Part shown: one piece after another, positions 1-10,960 of the stretch
How positions within the stretch are numbered: the stretch's first letter is position 1
Layout of the letters: every line of letters begins with the position of its first letter
Source of the DNA: Tamarix chinensis
Lineage: Eukaryota > Streptophyta > Magnoliopsida > Caryophyllales > Tamaricaceae
Direction: 5' to 3'
Assembly (NCBI GenBank): GCA_030549775.1
Contig: CM060174.1
Span: 99,650,132 to 99,714,131, forward strand
Length of the DNA: 64,000 nucleotides
Notes under the pieces: generated by a model
What the model was told of the DNA's origin: nothing
Databases searched by the model: none
The model's input: only the letters and a program-made list of their open reading frames with translations
Translations under genes and position numbers: made by a program

Positions 1-488
1 AAGGAAAAAGAAGGAAAAGAAAAAGGGAAAAAGGAAAAGGAAGGCTTTATTTAGGGTTTTGGATTTTGCATAAATTATTTAGAATATTTTTGGGCTATTT
101 AGAATAATAATATTTATAAAATATTAAATAAATTCCTTTTTTTATTAGTTTAGACTATTTTAGATAAATTTCCTTAACCTCCATACTAATTAGGAAAAAT
201 ACCCAAATTTTCTTCCAATTAAATTATTTATAAAGTGTATATTAATTGAAGCTATTTTATCCTTCTTATTTTAAATAAAATAATTTACTTAATTAATTTC
301 TAAAATAAAACCCTTAATTATCTTAAAATACCAAAAGTCCTCCTACTTAGAACACTTATAAATTCCTTCTTGATTTATCCTAATTAATTCCCCTTTTCTT
401 TCCAATAAAAGTAGTTTATCTTAAATAAATTTTCGAATAATTCCCTATTCAGCCATGATTTCCTAATTTAGGGTTTTGGGGTATTTCA
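1..488 (-). mobile_element. Giant LTR-like element, terminal fragment (copy 0)
   Basis: The GA-rich start of the window followed by about 430 bp of AT-rich sequence ending in GGGGTATTTCA matches, in order, the last part of the copies ending at 10450 and 38998 (GA tract, then a line with AAATTTCCTTAA, AATG/ATACCCAAATTTTC, and the GGGG end). Read on the minus strand this is the TG... start of the element. The remainder lies left of the window. No coding sequence is visible. Confidence 0.7.
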
Positions 489-3400
489 TTAACCTTCAAG
501 ACTTGGTTATCTTTTATATGTTGTTCTCTTGTCATTAGAAACTTGACTGCTCTTTTAAATTTGTACATTTAGAGAAATACTTTGAGTTGGTGTGTTTAGA
601 TTTCTTTGAAAGTTAATCATAGTACAAGCATAATTAAGTAAACGCATTAGTTCCTAGGATACATTTGTTATTATTAAACCTAGGAAAATGAAATTATTTA
701 ACCTATGAGGTCAAAAATTTATTCTATGATATGTGGCTAAATACTTATTGTTAGGGGTGTGATTGAAACATTAGACTATAGTCTGAGATATTAATAATAT
801 TTTCTTTATTTTTAATTATCAAGAGAGTTATCATTGACTCTGATTTAATTAATATTATTTATATGTGTGCTTTTGTAAAGTGTGGTTTACATGGTACATG
901 CCTTGTTCTAACTTCCTCATATCGACGGTATGTAGAATTATATACTTGTTAGGTTGCTACATGATAGAGTTTGTGTATATATTGAATCTAGGTTAGATAA
1001 TCATTTACCTAATAGTTTTTTATTCTAACCGCAGTAGTGGAATGTTTGGATGGAGGGAGAAAATACAACTACACACGCTTAAAGTACTAGTTTTGGTACT
1101 TAGATTGACATACTTCTACTTTTTCTTAAGACATTAGATCATGTTAAATATAAGAGCCATTTGTTACTAGTGCACTATTAGAATTCAATATGATTTCATA
1201 TTGATACTTTGTTTTATTATTAAATTTAAGGAAGTAATATAAGGTGTATAGGCTTACTTTTGGGTTGAAACTTGGTCAATATTTTTCTTGTGACTAATAG
1301 GTGATACATAAATTATTTGCTTTATTTTGGCCTATTATAGTGAAGGAAATCGATTCCCTGGCACATTTGTCATCTTTAAATTCATCCATATTTTTTCCTT
1401 ATTTGATTTGATTTTCTTTTTATTTTTTCTAGTTTAAACTCCTATAATATATTTTTCTTATTATTAGTGATTTGTGAGAGTATAAATTATTATGCAGTAT
1501 TTTATTTGATTTTAGTTGTGTGCTAGTGATACATTAGGTGATTATTATCAATCCTTAACTTAGAACAATATATTTTTTTACTAATATTATAATTATGCAA
1601 TAAGAGGATTTAAATTACATGTTACCTATAGTTAGCCCACCTAAGCCTTTTATTTAGCCTTCTTGCTTAAATATTTCAAAATTTAAAGGCAAACTTGTAC
1701 AGAGGTTCTATAGAAAAAGCAAATTGAATAACCTTTAGTACTTTCATTTAATAGTATAGTAGATTTTTGGTCTAGGGATTATGGAGATCAATCAACTTTT
1801 GATGAATGTCTTAACAAATTTTCTGTGAGAGACTTTCATAAACATCTTATCAACATTGATAAATCTAAAAACCATATTTCTAAATTGTCATAGCTTTTTA
1901 TAGTTTCCAAAATATTAGATAGGAAGTTCCAACATGCATACCAATGTAACGGAGGTTTTGGACCCAACAAATTTAAAAGTCCAATGATGAATGAAATAGT
2001 ATTGAAAAATCTTATTAGATCGTTCAATTGATAAGAAAATAACTTATCCATAGATCAATAATTTTAAAGGGCCTCATTAATAGTTTCATGCATAATCGTA
2101 TCGAATATTTTTGTCCAAAATTTTGACAATGAGACAATGATGAAAGGGATGATAAGTTCCCCATTATCATATGCAAACTTGTTGTGTTGTTACATTTACA
2201 AGAATAGGGTCATTGAAGCAATCATCCTAGATGTATTTATCAATGTTAACCCAATATTCTCTATCCTTTTCAAAGTAAAATACCTTTATAGGGAGGCCAA
2301 GCAAGTTGTCCCCAAATAGAGTAATTGGTCCAAACAACATGTTAAAGACAAGCTAGTGAAGGAGTAGTTTCTGTAGCATCTTGCTACATCTACTAGGTCA
2401 TATTTAGGAATGGGAACGAGGTAACCCCATCCCTATCCCCAAACCCAAAATTAGTAAATTCTTAAACCGCCTTAATCCCTAAAAATTTCTAAATGAAGTT
2501 TTCCCACGTCGATCCCCACAAGGAGTTTATCCCTGCACCCCTCCAATCTATGCTCAAAATTCTCATCCTTGATCCCCAGTCACCGAACTTCATCTCCAAA
2601 ACCCAATTCCCATACTCACCTTATACTGTTGCTAAATTTAACTATAAAAAATGAATTGGAGGATTAACACCAAACATACAAGAATACAAATATATGACTA
2701 ATTATTATTTAAAAAAAAGGCTAATTGAGCATATTTTTATCAATATAACTCTAGTAGAGTATACGAGTGCAAAAGAGAGAATTGAGGAGAATAGTATTCA
2801 TATTTCTTAATGAATGTCTAATAAAATTCCATCCATAAGAATAAGTTAACAACCAACATTTTTTCTAGACTAAAAGTAGGTAAAAAATGTGCCAACAAAA
2901 TCAATACAAGGAGAAAGCAACTAGTAGTAGTAAGGGATTCAACACTCAACAACAATGCTTAGGTCAAAATAATAAGAGTAATTACGCCAATTGCACATAT
3001 TCAGGAATCAGGGTTTGTTGGTTTATCCTTTCTCCATAAAACACAATACTACATATAATATTAACATAAATGTTCTGAAAAGATAAAGCTGCACATAAAT
3101 ATTAGAGATTTGTAATAACTTAGGTTAATGGATAACTGGATTTGGATAGGATGATATGAAAATGAGTGTGAGGAAGTTGGATAAGACAACACATGAATTA
3201 GTAAATGACTAAGCTCTTAAAGATGTTGCCTACCAATGTTGTGCTCGGTGTGTCACCTACCAACATAAGAGGGGTCTTCTATTATGTCAAAGTTGAATGA
3301 AGCCAAAAGGGGGACTAGGAGCAGTGGTACGGAGGGAGAGAGATGAAATAAGTTAATAACGGGTAATGGCATAATGGGTTTATCTCAATTGGGCATGGAT

Positions 3401-3725
3401 CATATGGTATGTATTAACCCCACTATATATATATATATATATGCTATTAGAGATGGGGACCCTAAACCTTAATATGAAAATTTTCTCTAATTAATAATGG
3501 AAAGGTGCTCAATTTTCTTATTATTCTAATTGAAACATCAATGTAAACAAATATAGCAAAGGATTGGATTGGGTGAGGGTTTTAGATGCTGAAAATATTA
3601 GGATTAGGGGATATCCCTTCACCTTATCACAAAATAATTAATCAATCATGTCTCCAATTAAGCACATTATCTTAAACAAATAGATTTTCATCAATTGACA
3701 AAGAAAAGATTAAAAAAATAGATAC
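489..3725. other. Unassigned AT-rich intergenic DNA
   Basis: About 3.2 kb with no open frame over 75 codons, no recognised domain and no structure that I can tie to an element family. It holds a short TA microsatellite (about 3425-3442). A patch near 2405-2640 is rich in CCCC/GGGG words resembling hAT termini, but no partner end was found. Confidence 0.6.
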
Positions 3726-4833
3726 AATACCCTCTTTATTCAAGAAGTGGAAATCTCCATTCAATTGTTGCATAAGAGTTACAATCATAAGGCTAAAGGG
3801 ATGAATTGGAATGGAGAATGAGTGAAGATATGATGAACCTTAAAATCCCTCTTCTTAGCCTCCAAAGTTGCACGTAGGTTTTTTCAAAGATTTCTCCTAT
3901 AAAATGGGTCAAAAAAATCATTATACACATAGTTAGGGGTTTAACACAGGCAAACTGTGATGTACTACTTTTATTTGTTTTATTGGTTATGGTCAACACA
4001 ACCGTGTCAAATGACATGGTGCGGTCACATCAACTCTCAGTCTATAAGATTTTTGACAACTTCAACCATGTAGAATACTATAACCATGACTTCTTTGCTT
4101 GATCTTCGATTGAGATAATTGTTAATGTGTTGGAAAGATAAAAAAAAGATCTACAACTTTCATGTTCAACCATTTTTCAAATTCACATTGAATCATTGTT
4201 GAATGTACACATCTTTCTACCCTTGCACACTTTGAGTATCCATTATTATTTCCTTTTTGTTCTAGATGTTGCGTTTTAACTCATTTTAATCCTATTTTCT
4301 CCACATAACTATAAAATATGATCAAGAGAAATAAACAAGAATAATTGGACTAAAGTGTACAAATATTATCACTTAATCAAATTAAATATTTACATTAAGC
4401 TCCACATGACCACCATAAATTATACATATCAATCATGTATCTTGTTTGAGTATAATTCACCATTTTTGTTTTAATTATTCTTTGATCTATAAAATTAGAG
4501 CTCAATATTCTGATTTTATTTATCCAGTGTTATGATTTTGAGTATTCTTGTGTACAAAGCTCTTGCTTGTTCGAGACTTGCCTAGATATGTGCACAACCA
4601 ATCATATTTGAGTTAGGCTCATTTTGATTTCAACTGCTTGAGCTTTAACTTGGCTTCTATAGTTGAAGATTCTTATTGAATCCTAGTTTGTTTGACTATG
4701 ATCCAAAAAGAGAACCATATTAAATAAGTAATCCTATTAAGATGTCTACAGAGAAGAGAGAGAAAATAAGAAAAACCATGTTCCAAAACAATCTCTTAGG
4801 TGTCAAGAATCTAATTCTTAGTAAGTTCTTTAA

Positions 4834-5260
4834 GGAAATGGGGAGGTGATTGATGCTTATATGCCGCGTAAGATACACAAAAGCTCCCTTACCAATTTTC
4901 CTTCATTAGGGTTGAAGAGGAGGAAAATGAAGTTAGAGCCATTAATAGAGATGATGGAAGAAATCTGGGACAACAACATATTTTGGTGTAAATAGTAAGG
5001 TTTATTAGTCCTAAACGTGATATAATGTTTTGACTAGGTAAGAGATCTAAAAACATCAAAAAAAGGAAGGATGTGGCAATAGATGAGGGTGATGATAGAT
5101 AGAGAAAGATAGCATTTAGAACAACTATAGAGAGACCTTGAACCTACCAAAAAGAAGCACAGTGGGAACTCGAAAATCATTTACCTCCCCAAGAATGACG
5201 GAAAAAAAATCATGCATAATGTGTTATTGAGGTACGGGCTGGATAAGATTAGTGGGAGGT
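4834..5260 (+). pseudogene. LINE ORF1-like relic, RRM part (copy A)
   Basis: The stretch around 4835-4990 reads in pieces of two frames as GEVIDAYMPRKIHK, then FIRVEEENEVRAINRDDGRN. This resembles the beta2 / RNP1 / helix part of an RNA recognition motif in the form seen in RRM-bearing ORF1 proteins of plant L1 LINEs (the BNR type of beet). Frameshifts and stops break it. Just before 5260 the translation IRLVGG runs into the giant LTR and resumes after it. The family assignment is an inference from short motifs; it could also come from another RRM-containing host gene. Confidence 0.45.
5256..5260. repeat. Left target-site duplication of giant LTR copy 1 (GAGGT)
   Basis: GAGGT stands immediately before the TG of the LTR and is repeated immediately after its CA at 10451-10455. 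In the uninterrupted duplicate (12531-12535) GAGGT occurs once, which confirms it as a 5-bp target-site duplication. Confidence 0.93.
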
Positions 5261-5934
5261 TGTAACACCCCCAAATTTACTACTGAAAAATTTCGTTTAA
5301 ATCCAGAGGTTTAGCGGAAGCAGAAGAATTAAAACCGTAAACTTGAGGGTATTACCGCCACACTTAGTACCAGACCGGTTCACTCCTACCGTTCTGATAC
5401 TAAGTGCTAAGGCTAAACTAAACAATCATTAAGTAAGAATCATCAAAACATAAGTACGTAGTTAACATAGGTCATTCACGAAAACACGAGTCAACAATAG
5501 TTAGAATATTGTTTAGGAATACAACTTAAGAGTACGGTTTCAAAACAAGAAGCGTAGTACGAAATATCGCTAAATAAAATAGATCCCAAGGGACCAATAT
5601 CCGGATTGCCTACTCACTCAAGCCAAGCCTTCCACCCCACAATTAGTAACCGATCAAACCTGCATAGGAGGTCTGCTCCCCACCATCGGTGGATCATCAC
5701 AGGACCCATTCAATCAAGGTAGTATCAGTACGGGTCCAATACTGAGTAAGGGCGCAGGTGCACTAAGGCCAACCATACAATCATACCACATAGCATACAT
5801 AGCACAATCATATAGACAACATGCGATAACCCGCAAGATAAGGCCTGAATACTTTTCTGTGACTTATTCTTATTTCTCATTAATAATACGTTCATTCCAC
5901 ACATTTTCTTTAATAGTCCATGTGAGTGCGGGAA

Positions 5935-6612
5935 CCCCACTATTATAGCCGGTGGAACGGTCACGAGGGTCATGCCCTGCCACTATTATAGCCGGTGGAC
6001 CGATCATGAGGGTAACATACCCTGCCACTATTATTTGCCGGTGGACCGATCATGAGGGTAACATACCCTGCCACTATTATAGCCGGTGGACCGGTCTGGG
6101 TCCGGCTCAACATACCCTGCCACGAGGGTAACATACCCTGCCACTATTATAGCCGGTGGACCGATCATGAGGGTAACATACCCTGCCACGAGGGTAACAT
6201 ACCCTGCCACTATTATAGCTGGTCTAGGTCCGGCTCAACATACCCTGCCACTATTATAGCCGGTCTGGGTCCGGCTCAACATACCCTGTCACTATTATAG
6301 CTGGTGGACCGATAATGAGGGTAACATACCCTGCCACGAGGGTAACATACCCTGCCACTATTATAGCCGGTCTGGGGTCCGGCTCAACATACCCTGCCAC
6401 TATTATAGCCGGTCTGGGTCTGGCTCAACATACCCTGCCACGAGGGTAACATACCTGCCACAAGGGTAACATACCCTGCCACTATTATAGCCGGTGGACC
6501 GATCATGAGGGTAACATACCCTGCCACTATTATAGCCGGTGGACCGATCATGAGGGTAACATACCCTGCCACGATTATTTGCCGGTGGACCGGTCTGGGT
6601 CCGACTCAACAT
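5935..6612. repeat. Minisatellite of dyad-containing modules inside giant LTR copy 1
   Basis: There are about fifteen units of roughly 40-45 bp, in two interleaved variants. Both contain CATACCCTGCCACTATTATAGCCGGT; one continues GGACCGATCATGAGG, the other CTGGGTCCGGCTCAA. Two small inverted repeats recur: GGGTA-ACA-TACCC and CCGGT-GG-ACCGG. Short open frames across it (for example 6052-6300) are simply in-phase repeat translation. The same core module occurs a few times in each related copy (32560-32720, 35430-35770, 29915-30255, 63155-63460). Confidence 0.9.
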
Positions 6613-7179
6613 CTTTCTCTATAAGTGGTTAGTGTCTTAACATATCTTATTCAAAAGATCTTCACCATTGATATGCATAAATCATTCTCTTTATGCTTTA
6701 CACATCACAAACAATAAAATTCCACATTCATAACTACACTTTAATCAATAATACACATGATAACACCAAACAACTCTAAGTAGCCATAACCAACCCTAAT
6801 TGTCCATACCAAACCGTGGTTAACCACTCTTAACCCTATTTTACCATAACAACCATACTTAGCCATTCCAAACCTTAATTATCCTCAACAAATCGCAATT
6901 AGCTACTCCAACCCTACTTAATCACAACGACCCAGAGTTAATCACTCCAAAACCCTAATTATGTCTCCTCCATACCCTTATACTACTCCACGTACTATTC
7001 TCCGTCCAAAACAGTTAAACACCCAAATAATGCTTGCATTACCTCCCTTACATCCCAAATCGACCTTTCATACGTAAATTTTTCTCTCACGCAAACGTTA
7101 CACATCCCATGCAACCTCTCAAACTTTTCACACAAACCCTAAATCCCATACAATCATTAACTCCCATGCAAAACCCTAA

Positions 7180-7470
7180 CTCCACCATGCAAACCCTAGT
7201 ACCACCATACAAACATTAATACCACCACACAAACCACAACACCACCATGCAAACCCTAATACCACCATAAGCCATTAATACAACCATGCAATCATTAATA
7301 CCACCATACAAACATTAATGCCACCACATAAACCATAACACCACCATGCAAACCCTAATACCACCATAAGCCATTAATACCACCATGCAATCATTAATAC
7401 CACCATACAAACCCTAATACCACCATACAAACCCTAATATCACCATAAGCCATTAATACCACCATGCAAT
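7180..7470. repeat. Imperfect ~20-bp tandem repeats
   Basis: ACCACCATGCAAACCCTAAT and close variants (ACCACCATAAGCCATTAAT, ACCACCATGCAATCATTAAT) follow one another about fifteen times. Looser CCATGCAAACCCTAA words extend left to about 7090 and recur in copy 2 near 36235-36380. Confidence 0.85.
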
Positions 7471-8539
7471 CATAAATTAAACTCTCCCGTGCAAAATCAT
7501 AAAAATCATAAATCAGATTCTCCCACACGAACCCTAGAATTCTCATTTTATTCTTTCACTCATGATTCATTAAAATAATTAGATCAACTCACCTCCCTTG
7601 CTCAATCTCCTTCCCCATCCTCCTTTCTAATACATCAATTCCCTCACATGCATGTCTTACAGGGTCACGACACATATCATCACATATACATAATACACAT
7701 GCCATGTAAACATACCACACATATTTCATCTCCATGTCATGCACACGCAACATAATTGATAATGATAAACGTAGGGTACATAGCATGCGAAACACATAAT
7801 ACATGTAGACACACAAGAGGCCTTAGTTACGTCCTTACCTAAGGCGACGCCGGGTTTGGAGCACGCTCCTATAACTCCTTAGGGCTTTGACCGGGGTTAC
7901 CTATAAAAAGGAAAAATGCTAAGTATTAGTTTCCCTTGCAAGTACCATAAACCCTTATTCTAGTTTAGGATTAGGGTTTTTATTACTAAAAAGGGTATTA
8001 TACAAAAACTAGGGTTTTTACCTTAGAATTAGTATACTAAATATTAGTAGTCAAAATATATTTATTTTTGATACTTATTGTTACACTTATTTTATTAAAC
8101 CCATTAGTTCTAATCTTGTAGTAATAGGGTTTATGCTAGCTTTAGAAAAATAGTGTTAGTATTAATAAAATAGTGACACTAATGTCTAGTGATAGGAACC
8201 CTAGCATTTTAAGGCCAAGTCTATTAATGGTGTTATATTTGAAATGATAATATTATAAGGTCACAATATTACAAATGAACTATTCCTAAGGGTGATAATG
8301 ATAATAGTTGTATATTCTTGAATAATAAAAGGGTTCAAATGCTTTTGATTACAACAATAAGGTAGTGATAGTAGTAATAATAGTAATAGCTAATAATAGT
8401 GTCATAGTAATGAGGTTAGGGTTAATGTTAAGTGGTATGGTAATAAGGTTCAAGTACTCTTCTTAGTTAATAACCACATGATATTTACTAGCTTGAGTTA
8501 AGTAACATGGATAAGAACAAAAGTAGTATTATTATTAAC

Positions 8540-8935
8540 AATAGTGATAAATGTGTTAAGTATAATAACAATAATAATAATAATAATAATAATAAGACTA
8601 ATAATAATAATAGTAATAATAATAATAACAATAATACAACCAAGTAAGGTTAAGCAATAATAATAATAACCATAGTGAGGATAATAGAAATAATAATAAT
8701 AATAAAAATGTTAATACTAATAATTATAAAAATTAGACCAAAGTTAAGTATAATACAAGTTAGGGTTTAAAAGGGATGTTAGTAGTAGTAATAAAATAAG
8801 AAAATTAATGATGGAGACCATAATAATGATAATAATAATAATAATAATAATAATGATAATAGTAATAGTAATGAAAGAAATAATAATAATAATAGTAATA
8901 ATAGTATTAATATTGGTAGAAAATAGTAGTAGTTA
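8540..8935. repeat. AAT-rich trinucleotide tract
   Basis: Long runs of AAT/AATAATAG with scattered substitutions. Equivalent tracts lie at the matching place in copy 2 (36840-37260, 37370-37395) and copy 4 (about 28570-28600). Confidence 0.85.
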
Positions 8936-8939
8936 TATA

Positions 8940-10130
8940 AAAGGGGTATTAGGGTTGGATGAGGGGAGAACCACCTAGGGTCGGTGGTGGTCCGGCGGCG
9001 GCGCGTGGCGGCGGCGGCGGTGGAGGTGGAGAAGGGAGGAAAAGATGGAGGTGGTGGTTAGATGGGAGGGGAAAAGGAGGAGTTTGAGGTGGGGAAAGAA
9101 ACAACAGGTGAAGGTGAGTGGAGTGAGGGTGGTGGTGTGGCAAGGGGGTGGCGGCGCGCGGTGGTTGGCGCGGTGGCCGAGGGTGGTGGAGAGAGGTGGA
9201 AGATGAGGGAGGAAGGAGGAGAGGGAGGCAGGGGGAGTTGAAGGCAAGGGAAGGTAGAGGAAGCTTCCCTGGGTGTTTTGGAGGGTGGAGGAGGTGCTGG
9301 TGGCGGCTGGGTTGGCGGTGGAATGCGGCGCAAGGGCGGCGAAGGCTAGGGGTGGTGGTTTTCGGGATAGGAAATTTGTACAGCTAGGGCGGCACGTGCA
9401 GGGCAAGGCGGAGGGTGGCGGTGGCTTGGTTTTGTCGAGGGAGTTGCAGGGGTGATAATGGTGGGCAGAGGTGGCGGCGGCGGTCTCCGGTGATGGCGGA
9501 AAGCCCGTCTTTTTGAGGCGGTGGAGAGGCAGGGTTTCGGGGCAAAAATCGAAAAGGGAGCTGATCGGGGCTGCCAATGGGGGGTATTTATAGGCAATTG
9601 GAAGGGGAAAACGATAAGGGGAGAAGGAAGCGTGCGGGGCAGGTGTGCAGGTGGTCGGCCGGTGGCAGGCGGTGCAGGTCCTGCCATGGCAGGTTGGGTC
9701 GGGGAAGGGGAGAGGAAAAGGGAAAGAGATGGCACGCGGGAAAGGGAGAGAGGGACTTGGTCGGGGTCGAAAAGAGAAAGAAAACGACAGGGAGAGGGGC
9801 AGGTGAGGACGACCGATCGTTGGCTGGTGGCTACCGGCGGAATCGGGGCTGCAAGTCGACGTTGCAGGTCGGGCTGGGAAGAAGAAGACAGGCAGGGTGG
9901 ACCGGTCGGTCCAGGGGAAGGAAGGAAAAGAAAAAAAGAGGGCGGTTCGGCCGGCTGGGGGCAACGGGCGACGAAGGAGCCTGAGCGGGCCTGGTCGCGC
10001 GAGACGGGGGGGAGGGAGGGATCTGAGCTGGTGGGCTGGCCTAGTCGGGGGAGAAAAATGGGGGAAAAGAAAATGAGTAAAGGAGGAAGAAAGAAGAAAA
10101 AGAAAAAGAAAAGAGAAAAAGGGAAAAAAT
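8940..10130 (-). other. Strand-asymmetric GC island of giant LTR copy 1, with a 329-codon open frame
   Basis: In a strongly AT-rich element this 1.2 kb is G-rich on plus and C-rich on minus. On the minus strand one frame stays open for 329 codons (9964 to 8975); the predicted protein is Pro/Ser/His-rich, starts MPPAGRTALFFSF and shows no domain I recognise. Several other frames are open too, as expected from composition alone. Equivalent C-rich tracts with unrelated long frames occur in copies 2, 4 and 7. I regard it as non-coding LTR sequence, possibly 5' leader, rather than a gene. Confidence 0.5.
9585..9593 (-). promoter_or_regulatory. Candidate TATA box of giant LTR copy 1
   Basis: CTATAAATA on the minus strand is followed by CCCCCCATTGGC. 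It lies 857 bp from the TGTAATACC end of the LTR. Matching boxes sit at nearly the same distance in copies 2 (38090-38098), 4 (27956-27964) and 7 (59881-59890). The function is inferred from position and conservation. Confidence 0.55.
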
Positions 10131-10450
10131 GATAAAATGGTTGGGTTGGGGTATTGGTCTTTATTTATTTATATATTTATTTTAGATATTTAATTTTAAT
10201 AATAAGTATTTTAAGTATAATAATTAAATTCATTTTTAAATTAATTAGACTATTTTGGGTAAATTTCCTTAACTCCCATTTTAATTAGTAAAATGTCCAA
10301 AATTTTCTAAATAACTTATTTATTATTTTCTCCTTATTTTCCTCAATTAATTTCCTCTTTATTTAATAAGGTAATTTTTTTTCTTAATTTTTTTTCTAAT
10401 AAATAATTATTTTGCTATAATTTCTAAATTATGATTTTTGGGGTATTACA

Positions 10451-10455
10451 GAGGT
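10451..10455. repeat. Right target-site duplication of giant LTR copy 1 (GAGGT)
   Basis: This is identical to 5256-5260 and present once at the unoccupied site in unit B (12531-12535). Confidence 0.93.
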
Positions 10456-10560
10456 CCCCACCACCTTATAACTTTTTTTAGGACTGAAGATAAGGAGGCT
10501 ATGTTGGAATATGATTACTTGTTTGATGCATATGATATCCAACTTGTGTTTTGCTAGGTT
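10451..10560 (+). pseudogene. LINE ORF1-like relic, continuation after the LTR (copy A)
   Basis: From the target duplication onward the sequence reads GPHHLITFFRTEDKEAML, then EYDYLFDAYDIQLVFC and a stop. This resembles the (M/L)GG..(V/L)LLTF..xEDxxAM segment of plant LINE ORF1 and related DUF4283-type proteins. The giant LTR entered within the GG of this motif. Copy B at 12520-12640 carries the same stretch with an added stop. Confidence 0.45.
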
Positions 10561-10960
10561 TTGGTGCTCTAAAATTATAGAACAACCGAAAATAAGGGAA
10601 AGACATGAGGAAGATTAGAATTGATAAAGATAAATTATTGAGTCAACACTTGCAAGAACCTCTTAAGGTATAAAACTATTAAGATAATTCTTGTAAGATT
10701 ATTCAAATAATCTTCAAACTCATGCACTAGAGAAGGAAGAGGGTTCTCGGTTTTGAGAGGAAATGTGCAGCCAAGGTAAGTTGTCTTCTCATTTCATGCT
10801 ATCCTAATACTTATAAAAGAAGTGTAAGATTAAATTTTATAACTTAAACAACTAATACATGACTTTAGGGATTAAGAAGGTCGAACGTTACGCCAAACTT
10901 TTAGCCAATGTGTTTGGTTATGGGGGGAAGGTTTAGGTAAATTTGTGAATCTCCCATTCT

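Larger units (their letters stand above)
5261..10450 (-). mobile_element. Giant solo LTR (copy 1, 5,190 bp)
   Basis: The element begins TGTAACACCCCC and ends GGGGTATTACA, with TG...CA termini and a perfect 5-bp target duplication, as for LTR retrotransposon integration. No internal direct repeat, gag or pol is seen, so the whole interval looks like one LTR left after LTR-LTR recombination. Plus-strand order: a 5' AT-rich part, a minisatellite (5935-6612), 20-bp repeats (about 7180-7470), AAT-rich DNA (8540-8935), a G-rich island (8940-10130) and an AT-rich end. The minus strand is given as sense because a TATA box lies 857 bp from the TGTAATACC end and the Cassandra LTR here shows the same polarity. 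A LARD (large non-coding derivative) is the alternative. Confidence 0.85.
3726..10960. repeat. Tandem duplication unit A (interrupted by a giant LTR)
   Basis: This unit starts AATACCCTCTTTATTCAAG and matches unit B (10961-13050) throughout, with scattered substitutions and small indels. With the 5,190-bp LTR and one copy of its target duplication removed, it is about 2.04 kb. The match resumes on both sides of the LTR, so the duplication predates that insertion. The unit carries decayed LINE ORF1-like sequence (see the relic entries). The junction with unit B reads CTCCCATTCT then AATACCCTC; the same CTCCCATTCC closes unit B. Confidence 0.9.

Noticed and set aside
1836..2319. Short frames on both strands as LINE or host gene remnants
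   Set aside because: I saw no diagnostic motif of reverse transcriptase, endonuclease or any other family.
2405..2660. Left end of a hAT-like element (GGAATGGGAACGAGG)
   Set aside because: No matching inverted end or 8-bp duplication could be found in the following 1.5 kb.
5935..6612. CRISPR-like array
   Set aside because: Units are 40-45 bp in two variants with no unique spacers of constant length, the host is a plant, and the same modules occur inside related LTR copies. It is a minisatellite.
8975..9964. A real gene encoding the 329-residue protein
   Set aside because: Low-complexity composition, several overlapping open frames, no domain, and no protein-level match with the equivalent tracts in sister copies.
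5261..10450. Giant DNA transposon with terminal inverted repeats (TGTAACACC / GGTATTACA)
   Set aside because: The inverted similarity is only that of LTR ends, the termini are TG...CA and the duplication is 5 bp. No transposase-like sequence was seen. An LTR origin fits better.
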